A model generated the notes under the pieces. That model was not told where the DNA came from. It ran no database searches and worked only from the letters and a program-made list of their open reading frames with translations. Position numbers and translations under genes: made by a program. 64,000 nt of DNA from JADJYF01 sp965278995 (GTDB lineage: Bacteria > Pseudomonadota > Gammaproteobacteria > Ga0077536): the NCBI GenBank assembly GCA_965278995.1, contig OZ257136.1, forward strand, positions 3,472,001 through 3,536,000, given 5' to 3'. Position 1 is the first letter of the stretch. Each line of letters opens with the position of its first letter. Shown here in pieces: positions 51,614 through 60,549 of the stretch.

Positions 51614-51636
51614 TTTACTTAGGAAGCAAAGTATTT
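51614..51636. promoter_or_regulatory. Operator B: 23-bp MarR-type site between marR and bicupin dioxygenase
   Basis: An exact 23-bp inverse-orientation copy of operator A (41330-41352), with core TACTTAGGAAGCAAAGTA. It lies in the 117-bp divergent region between marR (start 51561) and the bicupin gene (start 51679). Nearby AT-rich hexamers (TAAAAT on the minus strand, TATTTT on the plus strand) overlap or adjoin it, consistent with simple repression of both directions. Confidence 0.8.
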
Positions 51637-51678
51637 AACCCTGCGTTCAGCAGCAGGACTTCCGGGAGTGACGCCAGC

Positions 51679-52794
51679 ATGCGAGAAACCACCGCTGTCC
51701 TCGTCGATCAGAGCGGCATGCCGCTCAGCACGATAGCGCCGGACGATTTCCGCCCGGCGCAGGATTGGCCACCGGTGCTGATCACCGGCGAGACGATCGA
51801 TGCCGAGATCGAACGACTTGCCGCCCTCCCAAGACCGGCCAATGGGCGACGTCAGGTACAGTTCGTGCACCCGAACGCGAATCCGGCGACGCCTGGGCTC
51901 AATCCCGGCGTGCGCGTAACGATGGAAGTGCTGCTGCCGGGCGAAGAAACTGCGCCGATACGACACAACTCGACTCAGGTCAATTTCTGCATTCGCGGTT
52001 GTGGCGCAACCATCGTTGGCGGCAAGCGCATCGCGTTTCAGCAGTACGATGTGTGGAATCATCCATCCTATCTGCCCTATCGGCATATCAACGACAGCGA
52101 TGCGCTGCACGTCCGCTTCACCTATTCGAATGCGCCGCTGCTCGAGATGTTGCGCGTGCATCTGGTCGACGAGGATCCGCCGCTCACCGCTGCCGTGAGC
52201 GTGGTCGACGAAGAGGCCCACGGCGGGAATCGCGGTCATAGTCCTTACGGCACGTTCCCGATAGACGGCGACGGCGCGCTACTGATGCCTTACGAAACCC
52301 TGATCAGTCCACCGACTGTGCACTCAAGCGCATTGCACTGGCCGTGGGCGGTGGTGAAGGAGAATCTCGACAAGCTGGTGGCGCTCGGTTCGGACTATGT
52401 CGGGCGACGTCTGTATCTGATGTACAACCCGATGACCGGCCGCTCTAACGGTACCACCCCGAATTTTTTTGCGACCATCACGATCAGGCCACCGAAGATT
52501 ATCGATCGCCCGCATCGCCATGTATCATCGGCCATCAACTACTATTTCCAGGGCAGCGGTTACAGCGTCGTCGAAGGGCAACGCTACGACTGGCGCGCTG
52601 GCGACCTGATGGTGTCGGCGCCAGGCTGGGCCGTGCACAACCACGCGTCCAACGATGAATCCGTCTACGAACTGACGGTCCAGGACCAGCCGCTGCACAT
52701 CATGATGGAATCCCTGATGTGGCAGGAAAGTCTTAAAGCGCCTGGAGCTATCCTGGGTTCGACAGTCGGCTTCGCGACTAATCGCCATGGTTGA
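51679..52794 (+). CDS. Gentisate 1,2-dioxygenase-like bicupin protein
   Basis: A 371-aa double-cupin protein similar in layout to gentisate and 1-hydroxy-2-naphthoate dioxygenases. The C-terminal cupin has a full metal set: H279 and H281 in RPHRHVSSAINYYF, H320/H322 in GWAVHNHAS. The N-terminal cupin (ETAPIRHNSTQVNF) replaces the first His by I94, although H96 and H136 remain. Canonical gentisate dioxygenases keep iron in the N-terminal cupin, so the active half seems swapped. The expected reaction is ring cleavage of a gentisate-like diol. The ATG at 51679 follows GGGAG; the frame opens earlier through marR. It is driven from operator B. Confidence 0.8.
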   Translation: MRETTAVLVDQSGMPLSTIAPDDFRPAQDWPPVLITGETIDAEIERLAALPRPANGRRQVQFVHPNANPATPGLNPGVRVTMEVLLPGEETAPIRHNSTQVNFCIRGCGATIVGGKRIAFQQYDVWNHPSYLPYRHINDSDALHVRFTYSNAPLLEMLRVHLVDEDPPLTAAVSVVDEEAHGGNRGHSPYGTFPIDGDGALLMPYETLISPPTVHSSALHWPWAVVKENLDKLVALGSDYVGRRLYLMYNPMTGRSNGTTPNFFATITIRPPKIIDRPHRHVSSAINYYFQGSGYSVVEGQRYDWRAGDLMVSAPGWAVHNHASNDESVYELTVQDQPLHIMMESLMWQESLKAPGAILGSTVGFATNRHG

Positions 52795-52924
52795 ACTATC
52801 GAGAACAGACCATCGGTACGCACGCCTGTTGAACAACGGCATGAAGTATTCGGACCAGCTGGATCAGTCCTCCGTGCGCGGATTACACTAAGCACTGTCA
52901 ATTCCACCTGAGCAGGGATCCCCC

Positions 52925-53377
52925 ATGAGTTCGCAGCCGTTCGTTTTGACGCCGAGCACTTACCCCAAGGCTTTGAGCGTGGTCGGAGTGAACATAACGG
53001 TTCTGGCCGCCGCTGAAACAACCGGGAGCTACGAGGTGACGATGCAGGAGGGCAATGCGGGATCCGGTCCACCGCTGCATTCACACCCGTGGGACGAGTG
53101 CTTTTTCGTGGTCAAGGGCGAAGTCGAATTCAGCTTCACCGATAGGACGGTAAAAGCAGTGCCCGGCACGCTGTTTCATCTGCCAGCCGGTACGCCGCAT
53201 GGTTTCCGCATCATGGAGGATGGTACGACCATGATGGAATTCACCGGCCAGGGGAGTCAATCGACGAAAATGTTTTCCAGCATGAGCAATGAAGTGTCGC
53301 ACGGCGTGCCGACGGCGGACGATGTGCCAAAGCTCATCGAGATCCTCGGGCGTTACGGCGCCGTGGTCGAAGCGTAA
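52925..53377 (+). CDS. Single-domain cupin protein
   Basis: A 150-aa cupin. The metal motif SGPPLHSHPWDECFFVVKGEVEFSF supplies two His and a Glu, and LPAGTPHGFRI the last His. A short C-terminal helix follows (TADDVPKLIEILGRYG). Such proteins serve as small dioxygenases, isomerases or sensors; the substrate is not evident. It lies 130 bp after the bicupin gene, in which I see no promoter or terminator, so co-transcription under operator B is possible. It converges with the GGDEF/EAL gene. Confidence 0.82.
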   Translation: MSSQPFVLTPSTYPKALSVVGVNITVLAAAETTGSYEVTMQEGNAGSGPPLHSHPWDECFFVVKGEVEFSFTDRTVKAVPGTLFHLPAGTPHGFRIMEDGTTMMEFTGQGSQSTKMFSSMSNEVSHGVPTADDVPKLIEILGRYGAVVEA

Positions 53378-53395
53378 ACCAGCTATTCGGTACGT

Positions 53396-56300
53396 TCAGG
53401 CCGCGCTGCGCTGGCGCCGCGCAGCCCAATCAAGCAGAACATCGGCGCGCATCGGCTGGCCAAAAAGATAGCCCTGCAATTCGTCGCAGTGCGCCTCGCG
53501 GAGCAAAGCCGCTTGCGCTTCGAGTTCGACACCCTCAGCCACGACTTTGAGGCCCAGTGTGTGGCCCAGCCCGATCACGGCCATTGTGATCGCTCTATCG
53601 GTCGGGTCCGAGAGCATGTCGTTGACGAACGAGCGGTCGATCTTGAGCTTGTCTATCGGCAATCGGTTCAGGTAAGCCAGACTCGAATAGCCTGTACCAA
53701 AGTCATCGATCGCCAGGCTGACGCCGAGTTTGCGCAATGCATGCATCATGCGCAGATTGTTCTCGGCGTCGTCCATGACCAGTGACTCGGTCAGTTCGAG
53801 TTCGATGACACCCGCCTCGATGCCATATTGAGCCATGGCGTCACGGACCTGGTTGATCAGGCCGTCATCGCGCAGCTGGCGTGCAGAGAGATTGATCGAT
53901 ATGCCGATAGAGTCGAGTCCCTGGTGCCGCCAGAGTGCAATCTGGCGACAGGCTTCCTCGATGACCCAGGCACCTATCGGAACGATGAGCCCGGTTTCTT
54001 CGGCGCGCGGAACGAACTGCGCCGGCGTCACCATCCCCATCTCGGGATGCTGCCACCGCAACAGGCTTTCAACGCCTTGCAACTCGCCGCTGGCGGCGTC
54101 GATGCGTGGCTGGTAATGAAGTTCAAACTGCCCTGCATCGAGTGCGACGCGCAAGTCAGCGTCCAGGCGAATGCGCGCCTGCGTTCGCTCGGTCATTTCA
54201 CGGGTAAAGAACTGCACGGCGTCTTTTCCGGCGGCCTTGGCCTGATACATCGCCGTATCGGCATGACGCATCAGTTCGTCGATATCGGTGGCGTCATCGG
54301 GACACATCGCGATACCGACGCTGCATGACACATGCAATTCGGCACCTTCGACCACATGTGGCTGACGGATCAACGGAACCAGTCGCTGGTAGACGATATG
54401 CGACATTTCGTCGATATCGTGCACGCCATTCAGCACGATCACGAACTCATCACCGCCCAGGCGGCTGACGGTATCGCCGACACGTACTACGCTCAGCAGG
54501 CGCTGTGCCACGGAGCGCAACAGTCCATCGCCGATATGATGGCCAAGGGAATCATTGATATCCTTGAACCGATCGAGATCGATGAACAATACCGCCACTT
54601 TCTGTCCACTGCGCTCGACCTGCTGCACAGCAAGCCGCAGGCGCTCGAGACACAATGAACGATTGGGTAGTTCGGTCAGCACGTCGTGCTCGGCCAGAAA
54701 GCGAATACGCTGTTCGCTTTTCTTTCGATCGCTGATGTCGATCGAGGTGAAAATATAGTGGGAGATTTCGCCTTGCGACTGGCGTACAGCACTGACCATC
54801 AACCACGCCGGATAGCCAGTGCCATCGCGGCGCCGCACTTGTAGCTCGCCTTGCCAGGTGCCACGTCGAGCGACCGTATGCCACAGCTCGTCTGGCGGAC
54901 ACTCGTTGTCGTCGGCGGTCAGCATCAGCGATGGTTTTTCGCCGACAACTTCCTGTAGTTCGTAACCGGTGTGATGCGAGAACGCCTGGTTGGCGGTCAG
55001 GATGCGATGCTGTGCATCGACAATGAGAATTCCTTCGCTGGAGGTTTCGAACACTTTGGCCCACAACTCCAGCCGCCGTTCCATCAGTTTGAGATGATTG
55101 ATCGGCGTAAAGGCCGTAAGAATCGCGTCTTTGCCTTGAAAACGTACGCGCCGCGCCGACAGTACCGCCCACATCGGCTCGCCGCCGGCATTCCAGCGTA
55201 CTTCGAACTCGTCGACGGTGCCGCGATCCGAGAGCTGTTGAAAAAAGCGGGCGCGCACGGCCGAGTCCAGACCGCGCTTCCACGGATCGGCGCGGGACCC
55301 GTTCAACCATGCTTCAGCTGGCGGATTGGCATGCAACACTTCGTGGCTCGGGATGGTCGTCACGACCAGTGGTATCGGCGTCGCTTCGACCAGCGCACGC
55401 TGCGCGTCGGAAGCACGCGCAGTAGCGGCCAGTTCCTTCTGCGTTTCACGCTCCCGATCGAGCTGCTCGAGCATGTCATTGAAGCCGACTACCAGGCGCC
55501 CGATCTCATCTGTGCTATGCCAGCGCGCGCGTCGGGTGTGGTCGCCAGTGCGCCGTACTTCGTCGGTCACCGCAGCCAGATGACGCAGCGGTCCTGCAAT
55601 CTGCCGCGCAACAAACGTAACGATGGTCAGAATAATGAACAGCAGGCCAAGCGCGGTGCCGAGATGTAGCCACATGCGCTGATAAAAACCGCGGATTCGC
55701 GTATAGAGCAACGAATCGAGTGCGCGACTTGCCGTGCTCCAGGAAGCCTGCAACTGATGGAGCACCGCCGTCTGCGCGATGCTGAGCGCTGCCAGCGTCT
55801 CGGGTGTCCCGCCGCTGTCGACAACCTGCTGAGATTGCTGACGGAAACGTTCGATCGCCGTTTTCAATCGGAACTGCGCCGGCTCGAGTGTCGTCTGCAA
55901 TGGTTGGCCACCGGCCGCATAGGCCTCGGCGTGATCGGCGCGAATGCCTTGGACGCTGGCGTCCAGCTTGCCCTCGAGGATCAGATAGCGGGTGCGGGCA
56001 TCTGCCGCCGTCAGACCGCTGCCTGCACCATTCAAGAGCAGCTGACCGACGTTGTGGACCATCTCGAGCAGTTCAGGGTAGCGCAGCACGATCAGCGACA
56101 TGGTGTAGTAGCTGTCGAGATCAGGGTCGAGAATCAGGTTGGACTGATTACCGACACGTGTCAGCAGGTCGCGCCCGGCTACGAGAGCGGCCGAAACTGC
56201 GGCGGATTCATCGTCGGCCATGCCTTTTGCCAGCGGCTTAAGACCGGCTGACAACGCGCTGTTCAGCTCTGCGCTCTGCATACCCGCCCCGAAATTCGCT

Positions 56301-56578
56301 TCGGTCTGCGCGAGCGCGAGCGCACTTGCGGCCAGGCCGGGCACGACCAGCGGGTTGCCGGTACCGAGCAGGGCGGCACCAATCAGGCTGTCGCGCACAC
56401 CGACGACATAGGCGTTACCCGCCAGTTCCTTGCGCGCGAAATCAATACCGATGAATTTCTCATTGATCAGTATGCTGCTGACATAAATCACTGCGGTCAG
56501 ATCCAGCAGATAGATCAGCATGAGTTTACGGCCGACACTCAAGCGGCCCAGCAATCGACTGAACGGATTCACGGTCAT
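53396..56578 (-). CDS. Membrane GGDEF-EAL protein with HAMP and PAS domains
   Basis: A 1060-aa c-di-GMP signalling protein. An N-terminal membrane helix and a periplasmic helical sensor (about 40-300) lead to a second helix (LGTALGLLFIILTIVTFVARQIA), HAMP (AGPLRHLAAVTDEVRRTGDH) and two PAS domains. The GGDEF domain has RLGGDEFVIVL (about 707) and should be a competent diguanylate cyclase. The EAL domain has its first motif as ESLLRW and keeps DDFGTGYSSL and KIDRSFVND, so phosphodiesterase activity is plausible. The ATG at 56578 is used here; a GTG at 56623 lies inside a hairpin. Confidence 0.92.
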   Translation of the reverse strand: MTVNPFSRLLGRLSVGRKLMLIYLLDLTAVIYVSSILINEKFIGIDFARKELAGNAYVVGVRDSLIGAALLGTGNPLVVPGLAASALALAQTEANFGAGMQSAELNSALSAGLKPLAKGMADDESAAVSAALVAGRDLLTRVGNQSNLILDPDLDSYYTMSLIVLRYPELLEMVHNVGQLLLNGAGSGLTAADARTRYLILEGKLDASVQGIRADHAEAYAAGGQPLQTTLEPAQFRLKTAIERFRQQSQQVVDSGGTPETLAALSIAQTAVLHQLQASWSTASRALDSLLYTRIRGFYQRMWLHLGTALGLLFIILTIVTFVARQIAGPLRHLAAVTDEVRRTGDHTRRARWHSTDEIGRLVVGFNDMLEQLDRERETQKELAATARASDAQRALVEATPIPLVVTTIPSHEVLHANPPAEAWLNGSRADPWKRGLDSAVRARFFQQLSDRGTVDEFEVRWNAGGEPMWAVLSARRVRFQGKDAILTAFTPINHLKLMERRLELWAKVFETSSEGILIVDAQHRILTANQAFSHHTGYELQEVVGEKPSLMLTADDNECPPDELWHTVARRGTWQGELQVRRRDGTGYPAWLMVSAVRQSQGEISHYIFTSIDISDRKKSEQRIRFLAEHDVLTELPNRSLCLERLRLAVQQVERSGQKVAVLFIDLDRFKDINDSLGHHIGDGLLRSVAQRLLSVVRVGDTVSRLGGDEFVIVLNGVHDIDEMSHIVYQRLVPLIRQPHVVEGAELHVSCSVGIAMCPDDATDIDELMRHADTAMYQAKAAGKDAVQFFTREMTERTQARIRLDADLRVALDAGQFELHYQPRIDAASGELQGVESLLRWQHPEMGMVTPAQFVPRAEETGLIVPIGAWVIEEACRQIALWRHQGLDSIGISINLSARQLRDDGLINQVRDAMAQYGIEAGVIELELTESLVMDDAENNLRMMHALRKLGVSLAIDDFGTGYSSLAYLNRLPIDKLKIDRSFVNDMLSDPTDRAITMAVIGLGHTLGLKVVAEGVELEAQAALLREAHCDELQGYLFGQPMRADVLLDWAARRQRSAA

Positions 56579-56609
56579 GATATTCAGAGATTCATGCAGC
56601 TCAGCGGTA

Positions 56610-56629
56610 CCTCTCGATACCACGAGAGG
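56610..56629. promoter_or_regulatory. Inverted repeat CCTCTCG-N6-CGAGAGG upstream of the GGDEF-EAL gene
   Basis: A perfect 7-bp stem with a 6-nt loop, 32-51 bp upstream of the ATG at 56578 and overlapping the alternative GTG start. It could be an operator or an RNA hairpin in the leader. No T-tract follows, so it is not a terminator. Confidence 0.35.
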
Positions 56630-56782
56630 CAGTTATTCCAATCGTTAACGGCATCAAGGACAGCAGCTTGAGTTCGACCGCTGCGGTCTGTCTGGACCGC
56701 TGCGGGACGTGCACAATGCAGCGCCCCAACCAGGTGCGCCACCGAACAGAGTAACCAGACAGGTCGGTGGATACTCCTCTCA

Positions 56783-56796
56783 CTGCGCGAGCGCAG
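56783..56796. promoter_or_regulatory. Palindrome CTGCGC-GA-GCGCAG upstream of the lipoprotein-catalase genes
   Basis: A perfect 6-bp-arm inverted repeat 69 bp before the lipoprotein ATG. Two direct copies of GACCGCTGCGG (56676-56686 and 56695-56705) lie further upstream in the same 287-bp divergent region. They could be regulatory, but GC-rich palindromes arise easily here. Confidence 0.25.
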
Positions 56797-56865
56797 CAGG
56801 ACCGCTTATCGGTTGCTCTGCTCCCGACAAACGTAACCACCAGCCCCTGATCCGAGGAAATAACC

Positions 56866-57165
56866 ATGAAATCCACCATTCTTAAACTGGTCGGCACCGG
56901 CGTACTGGCCCTAGTCATGACCGGCTGTGACTCCGGCGCTGAGGATGCCAAAGAGCAGGCCCTGGAACAGAAAGCGGATTCGCTCGAAAACCGGGCGGAC
57001 GCCACCCGCGATCAGGCCGAAGCCACTGCTGACGCCGTCGAAAAAAACGATCCGGGAATGGATAGTTCGGCAACCGACAATACCGCCGAGGCTGTTCGCG
57101 AGAGCGGCGAAGCGCAGGCTGATGCCCTGGAAAACAGTGCCGACGTGGTACGTGAGCAGAAATAG
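56866..57165 (+). CDS. Small Ala/Glu-rich lipoprotein
   Basis: A 99-aa lipoprotein. The signal sequence ends with the lipobox LVMTGC, giving acylation at Cys21. The mature part is charged and helical with heptad-like Ala/Glu/Asp repeats (KEQALEQKADSLENRADATRDQAEATADAVEK). A strong GAGGAAATAACC precedes the ATG. It sits 23 bp before the catalase gene, so it is probably part of the same stress-induced operon. The exact function is unknown. Confidence 0.75.
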   Translation: MKSTILKLVGTGVLALVMTGCDSGAEDAKEQALEQKADSLENRADATRDQAEATADAVEKNDPGMDSSATDNTAEAVRESGEAQADALENSADVVREQK

Positions 57166-57188
57166 TCTCAGCACCTAATCGAGTTACC

Positions 57189-59555
57189 ATGAAGAAGTCT
57201 GAAAAAAAGCCGGCGCCGGCAACTAAACGCGCGCCGGCACCAAACCCCGAACGATCGAAAGCAGCCATCGCGGAACAGGCGGCAGCGGCCCAGACCCTCG
57301 CCGCGGCAATGCCGCATAACGCGATAAAAGACCGGGAATTCGGGCGTGACAACGCAGTCGATCCGCCGGTAGGACCGTCGAATCCGTTAACCGACGCAGC
57401 TTCTGCCAGCACCGTCAGCGAGGTCAACTCATCGACCAAAACCGGCGCACCTTCGGTAGAACAACCGTCCGCCTACGATGGCTCGCTGGGCCGTGCACGC
57501 GCAGACTCCACGGGGCAAACCCTGACGACCAATCAGGGTGTCGCCATTGGCGACAATCAGAATTCGCTCAAGGCCGGTCTGCGCGGCCCGGTATTGCTGG
57601 AAGATTTCATCCTGCGTGAAAAGATCACGCATTTCGATCACGAACGGATCCCGGAGCGCATCGTACATGCACGGGGCTCGGCTGCTCACGGTTATTTCGA
57701 AGCCTATGAGCCGTTGACCGAGCTGACTTGTGCCGCGCCGTTTCAGTCGCAAGGCAAGCAGACACCGGTGTTCGTGCGTTTTTCTACCGTGGCCGGGGAA
57801 CGCGGGTCAGCGGACACAGCGCGAGATGTCCGCGGTTTTGCCGTCAAATTCTATACGGACGAAGGTAACTGGGATCTGGTCGGTAACAATATGCCGGTCT
57901 TCTTCATCCAGGACGCGATGAAATTTCCTGACCTGATTCATGCCGTGAAGCCGGAGCCGCACAATGGAATGCCGCAGGCCGCATCGGCGCACGATACGTT
58001 CTGGGATTTCGCGTCGCTGATGCCGGAGACGACGCACACACTGATGTGGGTGATGTCTGATCGCGGCATCCCGCGTAGTCTGCGCATGATGCAGGGCTTT
58101 GGCGTCCACACGTTCAGGCTCATCAATTCGAAAGGCGAATCCCATTTCGTCAAGTTTCATTGGAAGCCGCTGCTCGGTACGCATTCTCTGGTGTGGGACG
58201 AAGCGGTGAAAATTTCGGGTGCCGATCCGGATTTTCACCGACGCGACCTATGGGAAGCGATCGAAGCCGGCGAATACCCGGAATGGGAACTTGGCTTGCA
58301 GATCTTCACTGAGGAACAAGCGGAAACGTTCAGTTTCGATGTGCTCGATGCGACCAAGCTCATTCCCGAAGAGCTGGTGCCTTTGACGCCGGTAGGTCGA
58401 ATGATCCTGAATCGAAACCCGGATAACTTCTTCGCCGAAACCGAGCAGGTTGCGTTTTGCACGGCTCATGTCGTGCCCGGTATCGACTTCAGCAACGACC
58501 CGCTGCTGGCTGGTCGTATACACTCGTACGTCGACACGCAGATCACGCGGCTCGGCGGCGTGAACTTTCATGAAATACCGATCAACGCACCGCTGGCGCC
58601 AGTCCATAACAATCAGCGCGACGGCCTGCATCGCCAGAGCATCCCGCGCGGGCGGGTCGCGTACGAACCGAACTCACTCGGTGGGGGATGCCCGTTTCAG
58701 GCCGGTGCTGCCGGGTTCGTCTCGTTCCCGCAGCCGCTGGCCGATGACAAGTTACGCGGCAAACCCGAGAAGTTTGCCGATCACTACACCCAGGCAACGT
58801 TGTTCTACGAAAGCCAGACGGCGGTCGAGCAAGCGCATATTGCCGGCGGTTTCCGCTTCGAACTCAGCAAAGTTACCGTACCGGCGATCCGTGAACGGAT
58901 GGTGGCGTCGTTGGTCAATGTTTCCGCCGAATTGGCGGCAACCGTTGCACATGGACTCGGTATTGCCGTTCCCGAAGCACTGCCGATGGCGCTGACTCTG
59001 CCGTGCACGCCCGAAGTGACGCTTTCACCGGCGCTTTCGTTGACCGCTTTGCCCGGAGACGGTGGAGTTCGTACGCGCAAGGTAGCACTACTGATTGCAG
59101 ACGGCGTCACAGGCAGCGCTGTCGCTGCCATTGCCGCCGCACTGGTCGAGGCCGGCGCGGTTCCGAGCTACGTCGCACCGCGGCTCGGCCCTGTCGTTAC
59201 GACCGACAACACACCTTTGACAGCGACCAACACACTCGAAAATTCAGCGCCTGTGTTGTTTGACGCACTCGTGCTTCCAGACGGGAAAGCCGGCGTCGCT
59301 CTGTTGGCTGCGCACGGTCAAACGATGGAGTTCATCACCAACCAGTATCGCCATTGTAAAACCATCCTGGCGCTGGGTAGTTCGAAGTCCTTGCTGGAGG
59401 TCGCTGGCATCCTCAGTGCGTCAAGTGCCGACGAGCCGCGGGCCGGCATTCTGCTAGGTGGGGCTAAAGATATCGCTGTCACAGCGGCTTCCTTCATCGA
59501 CGCAGTCAGCATGCACCGGCATCCGGCACGAGAAACTGACCCCCCGCAAATTTGA
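57189..59555 (+). CDS. katE: Catalase HPII (large-subunit, clade 2) with C-terminal DJ-1-like domain
   Basis: A 788-aa monofunctional catalase. The distal His is in PERIVHARGSAAHGYFE (H160), with FVRFSTVAGERGSADTARDVRGFAVKFYT and the proximal Tyr in HSYVDTQITRLGG (Y447). The flavodoxin-like/DJ-1 C-domain (about 625-788, with KVALLIADGVTGSAVAAIAAALVEAG) marks the large HPII type. A Pro/Ala-rich low-complexity N-terminus of about 60 residues (KPAPATKRAPAPNPERSK) is longer than in E. coli KatE. It degrades hydrogen peroxide, probably in stationary or osmotic stress. It is followed by a diacylglycerol-kinase-like gene. Confidence 0.95.
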   Translation: MKKSEKKPAPATKRAPAPNPERSKAAIAEQAAAAQTLAAAMPHNAIKDREFGRDNAVDPPVGPSNPLTDAASASTVSEVNSSTKTGAPSVEQPSAYDGSLGRARADSTGQTLTTNQGVAIGDNQNSLKAGLRGPVLLEDFILREKITHFDHERIPERIVHARGSAAHGYFEAYEPLTELTCAAPFQSQGKQTPVFVRFSTVAGERGSADTARDVRGFAVKFYTDEGNWDLVGNNMPVFFIQDAMKFPDLIHAVKPEPHNGMPQAASAHDTFWDFASLMPETTHTLMWVMSDRGIPRSLRMMQGFGVHTFRLINSKGESHFVKFHWKPLLGTHSLVWDEAVKISGADPDFHRRDLWEAIEAGEYPEWELGLQIFTEEQAETFSFDVLDATKLIPEELVPLTPVGRMILNRNPDNFFAETEQVAFCTAHVVPGIDFSNDPLLAGRIHSYVDTQITRLGGVNFHEIPINAPLAPVHNNQRDGLHRQSIPRGRVAYEPNSLGGGCPFQAGAAGFVSFPQPLADDKLRGKPEKFADHYTQATLFYESQTAVEQAHIAGGFRFELSKVTVPAIRERMVASLVNVSAELAATVAHGLGIAVPEALPMALTLPCTPEVTLSPALSLTALPGDGGVRTRKVALLIADGVTGSAVAAIAAALVEAGAVPSYVAPRLGPVVTTDNTPLTATNTLENSAPVLFDALVLPDGKAGVALLAAHGQTMEFITNQYRHCKTILALGSSKSLLEVAGILSASSADEPRAGILLGGAKDIAVTAASFIDAVSMHRHPARETDPPQI

Positions 59556-59610
59556 GCGTGCTCGAGACTTTCGGTCCAACCGCGCAGATATTCAAAAAGC
59601 TGCGGCCAGC

Positions 59611-60549
59611 ATGAGCAGTCCGCTGTACGTGGTATTTAATATCGGTGCAGGCCACGACACAGCGGAGTCTGTTCGAGCGACAATTGACCGTGTATGTCGC
59701 GCTGCTGAACGGGAAGTACATGTGCTGGTCGTCGACGACCCGCAGCGGATCGCCGAGTTGGCGAATGATGCCGTCAATCAGGCTCGGCAGGCTAAGGGTA
59801 TCGTGGTTGCCGCAGGCGGCGATGGAACCATCAACGCAGTCGCGCAGGCAACGCTGGGCAGCGGCTGCGCATTCGGTGTGTTGCCGCAAGGGACGTTCAA
59901 TTACTTCAGCCGTACCCATGGCATTCCGCCTGACACCGAGCAGGCGCTGAAGATAGTGCTGCACGAAAGTGCTCGGCCCGTTCAAGTCGGACTGGTCAAC
60001 AAGCAGGTGTTTCTCGTCAATGCCAGTCTCGGACTATATCCGAAATTGCTCGAAGATCGCGAAGCCTGGAAACAGCGTCTCGGGCGTAGTCGCCTGACCG
60101 CCTTCTGTGCTGGCCTGGTAACTCTGATCCGCGGAAGTCGGAATCTACGCCTGCAAATGCAGATCAAGAACGAGCACCGCGACCATTACACGCCGACTCT
60201 GTTCGTCGGCAATAACCCCTTGCAGATGGAACAGCTAGGCCTGCCGCAATCTACCGCAATCGATAACGGAGAGCTGGCCGGAGTCATACTTCTACCAGTG
60301 GGTCGCCTGGCCATGCTGGGACTGCTATTCCGCGGCGCGCTCGGTCAATTGGGCGCAGCGGAGCGGGTGGTCGACTTCTCATTTGACCGCCTCGAGGTCG
60401 AGCGCGTGAGCCCGTATCGCAGACGACGTGTGAAAGTCGCCACTGACGGTGAAATAAGCTGGCAGACGATGCCACTCGTATTTCGTGTATCGCCGGAGCC
60501 GCTCATGCTGATACACCCGGCAATCGGTGCTTCCGAACGTAGTGACTGA
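59611..60549 (+). CDS. Diacylglycerol/sphingosine kinase catalytic-domain protein (YegS/BmrU-like)
   Basis: A 312-aa lipid kinase-like protein. The nucleotide loop is VVAAGGDGTINAVAQATLG, with GVLPQGTFNYFSRTHGIPPDTEQAL and FLVNASLGLYPKLLEDRE downstream and TDGE near the end. It would phosphorylate a lipid such as diacylglycerol at the membrane surface. The ATG at 59611 was chosen because the frame upstream (to 59458) lies inside katE without similarity. It overlaps the next gene by 1 bp (TGATG). Confidence 0.87.
   Translation: MSSPLYVVFNIGAGHDTAESVRATIDRVCRAAEREVHVLVVDDPQRIAELANDAVNQARQAKGIVVAAGGDGTINAVAQATLGSGCAFGVLPQGTFNYFSRTHGIPPDTEQALKIVLHESARPVQVGLVNKQVFLVNASLGLYPKLLEDREAWKQRLGRSRLTAFCAGLVTLIRGSRNLRLQMQIKNEHRDHYTPTLFVGNNPLQMEQLGLPQSTAIDNGELAGVILLPVGRLAMLGLLFRGALGQLGAAERVVDFSFDRLEVERVSPYRRRRVKVATDGEISWQTMPLVFRVSPEPLMLIHPAIGASERSD

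Noticed and set aside
56676..56705. Direct repeat GACCGCTGCGG as an operator
   Set aside because: Two short GC-rich copies with 8 bp between them and no known cognate regulator; likely chance in this base composition.
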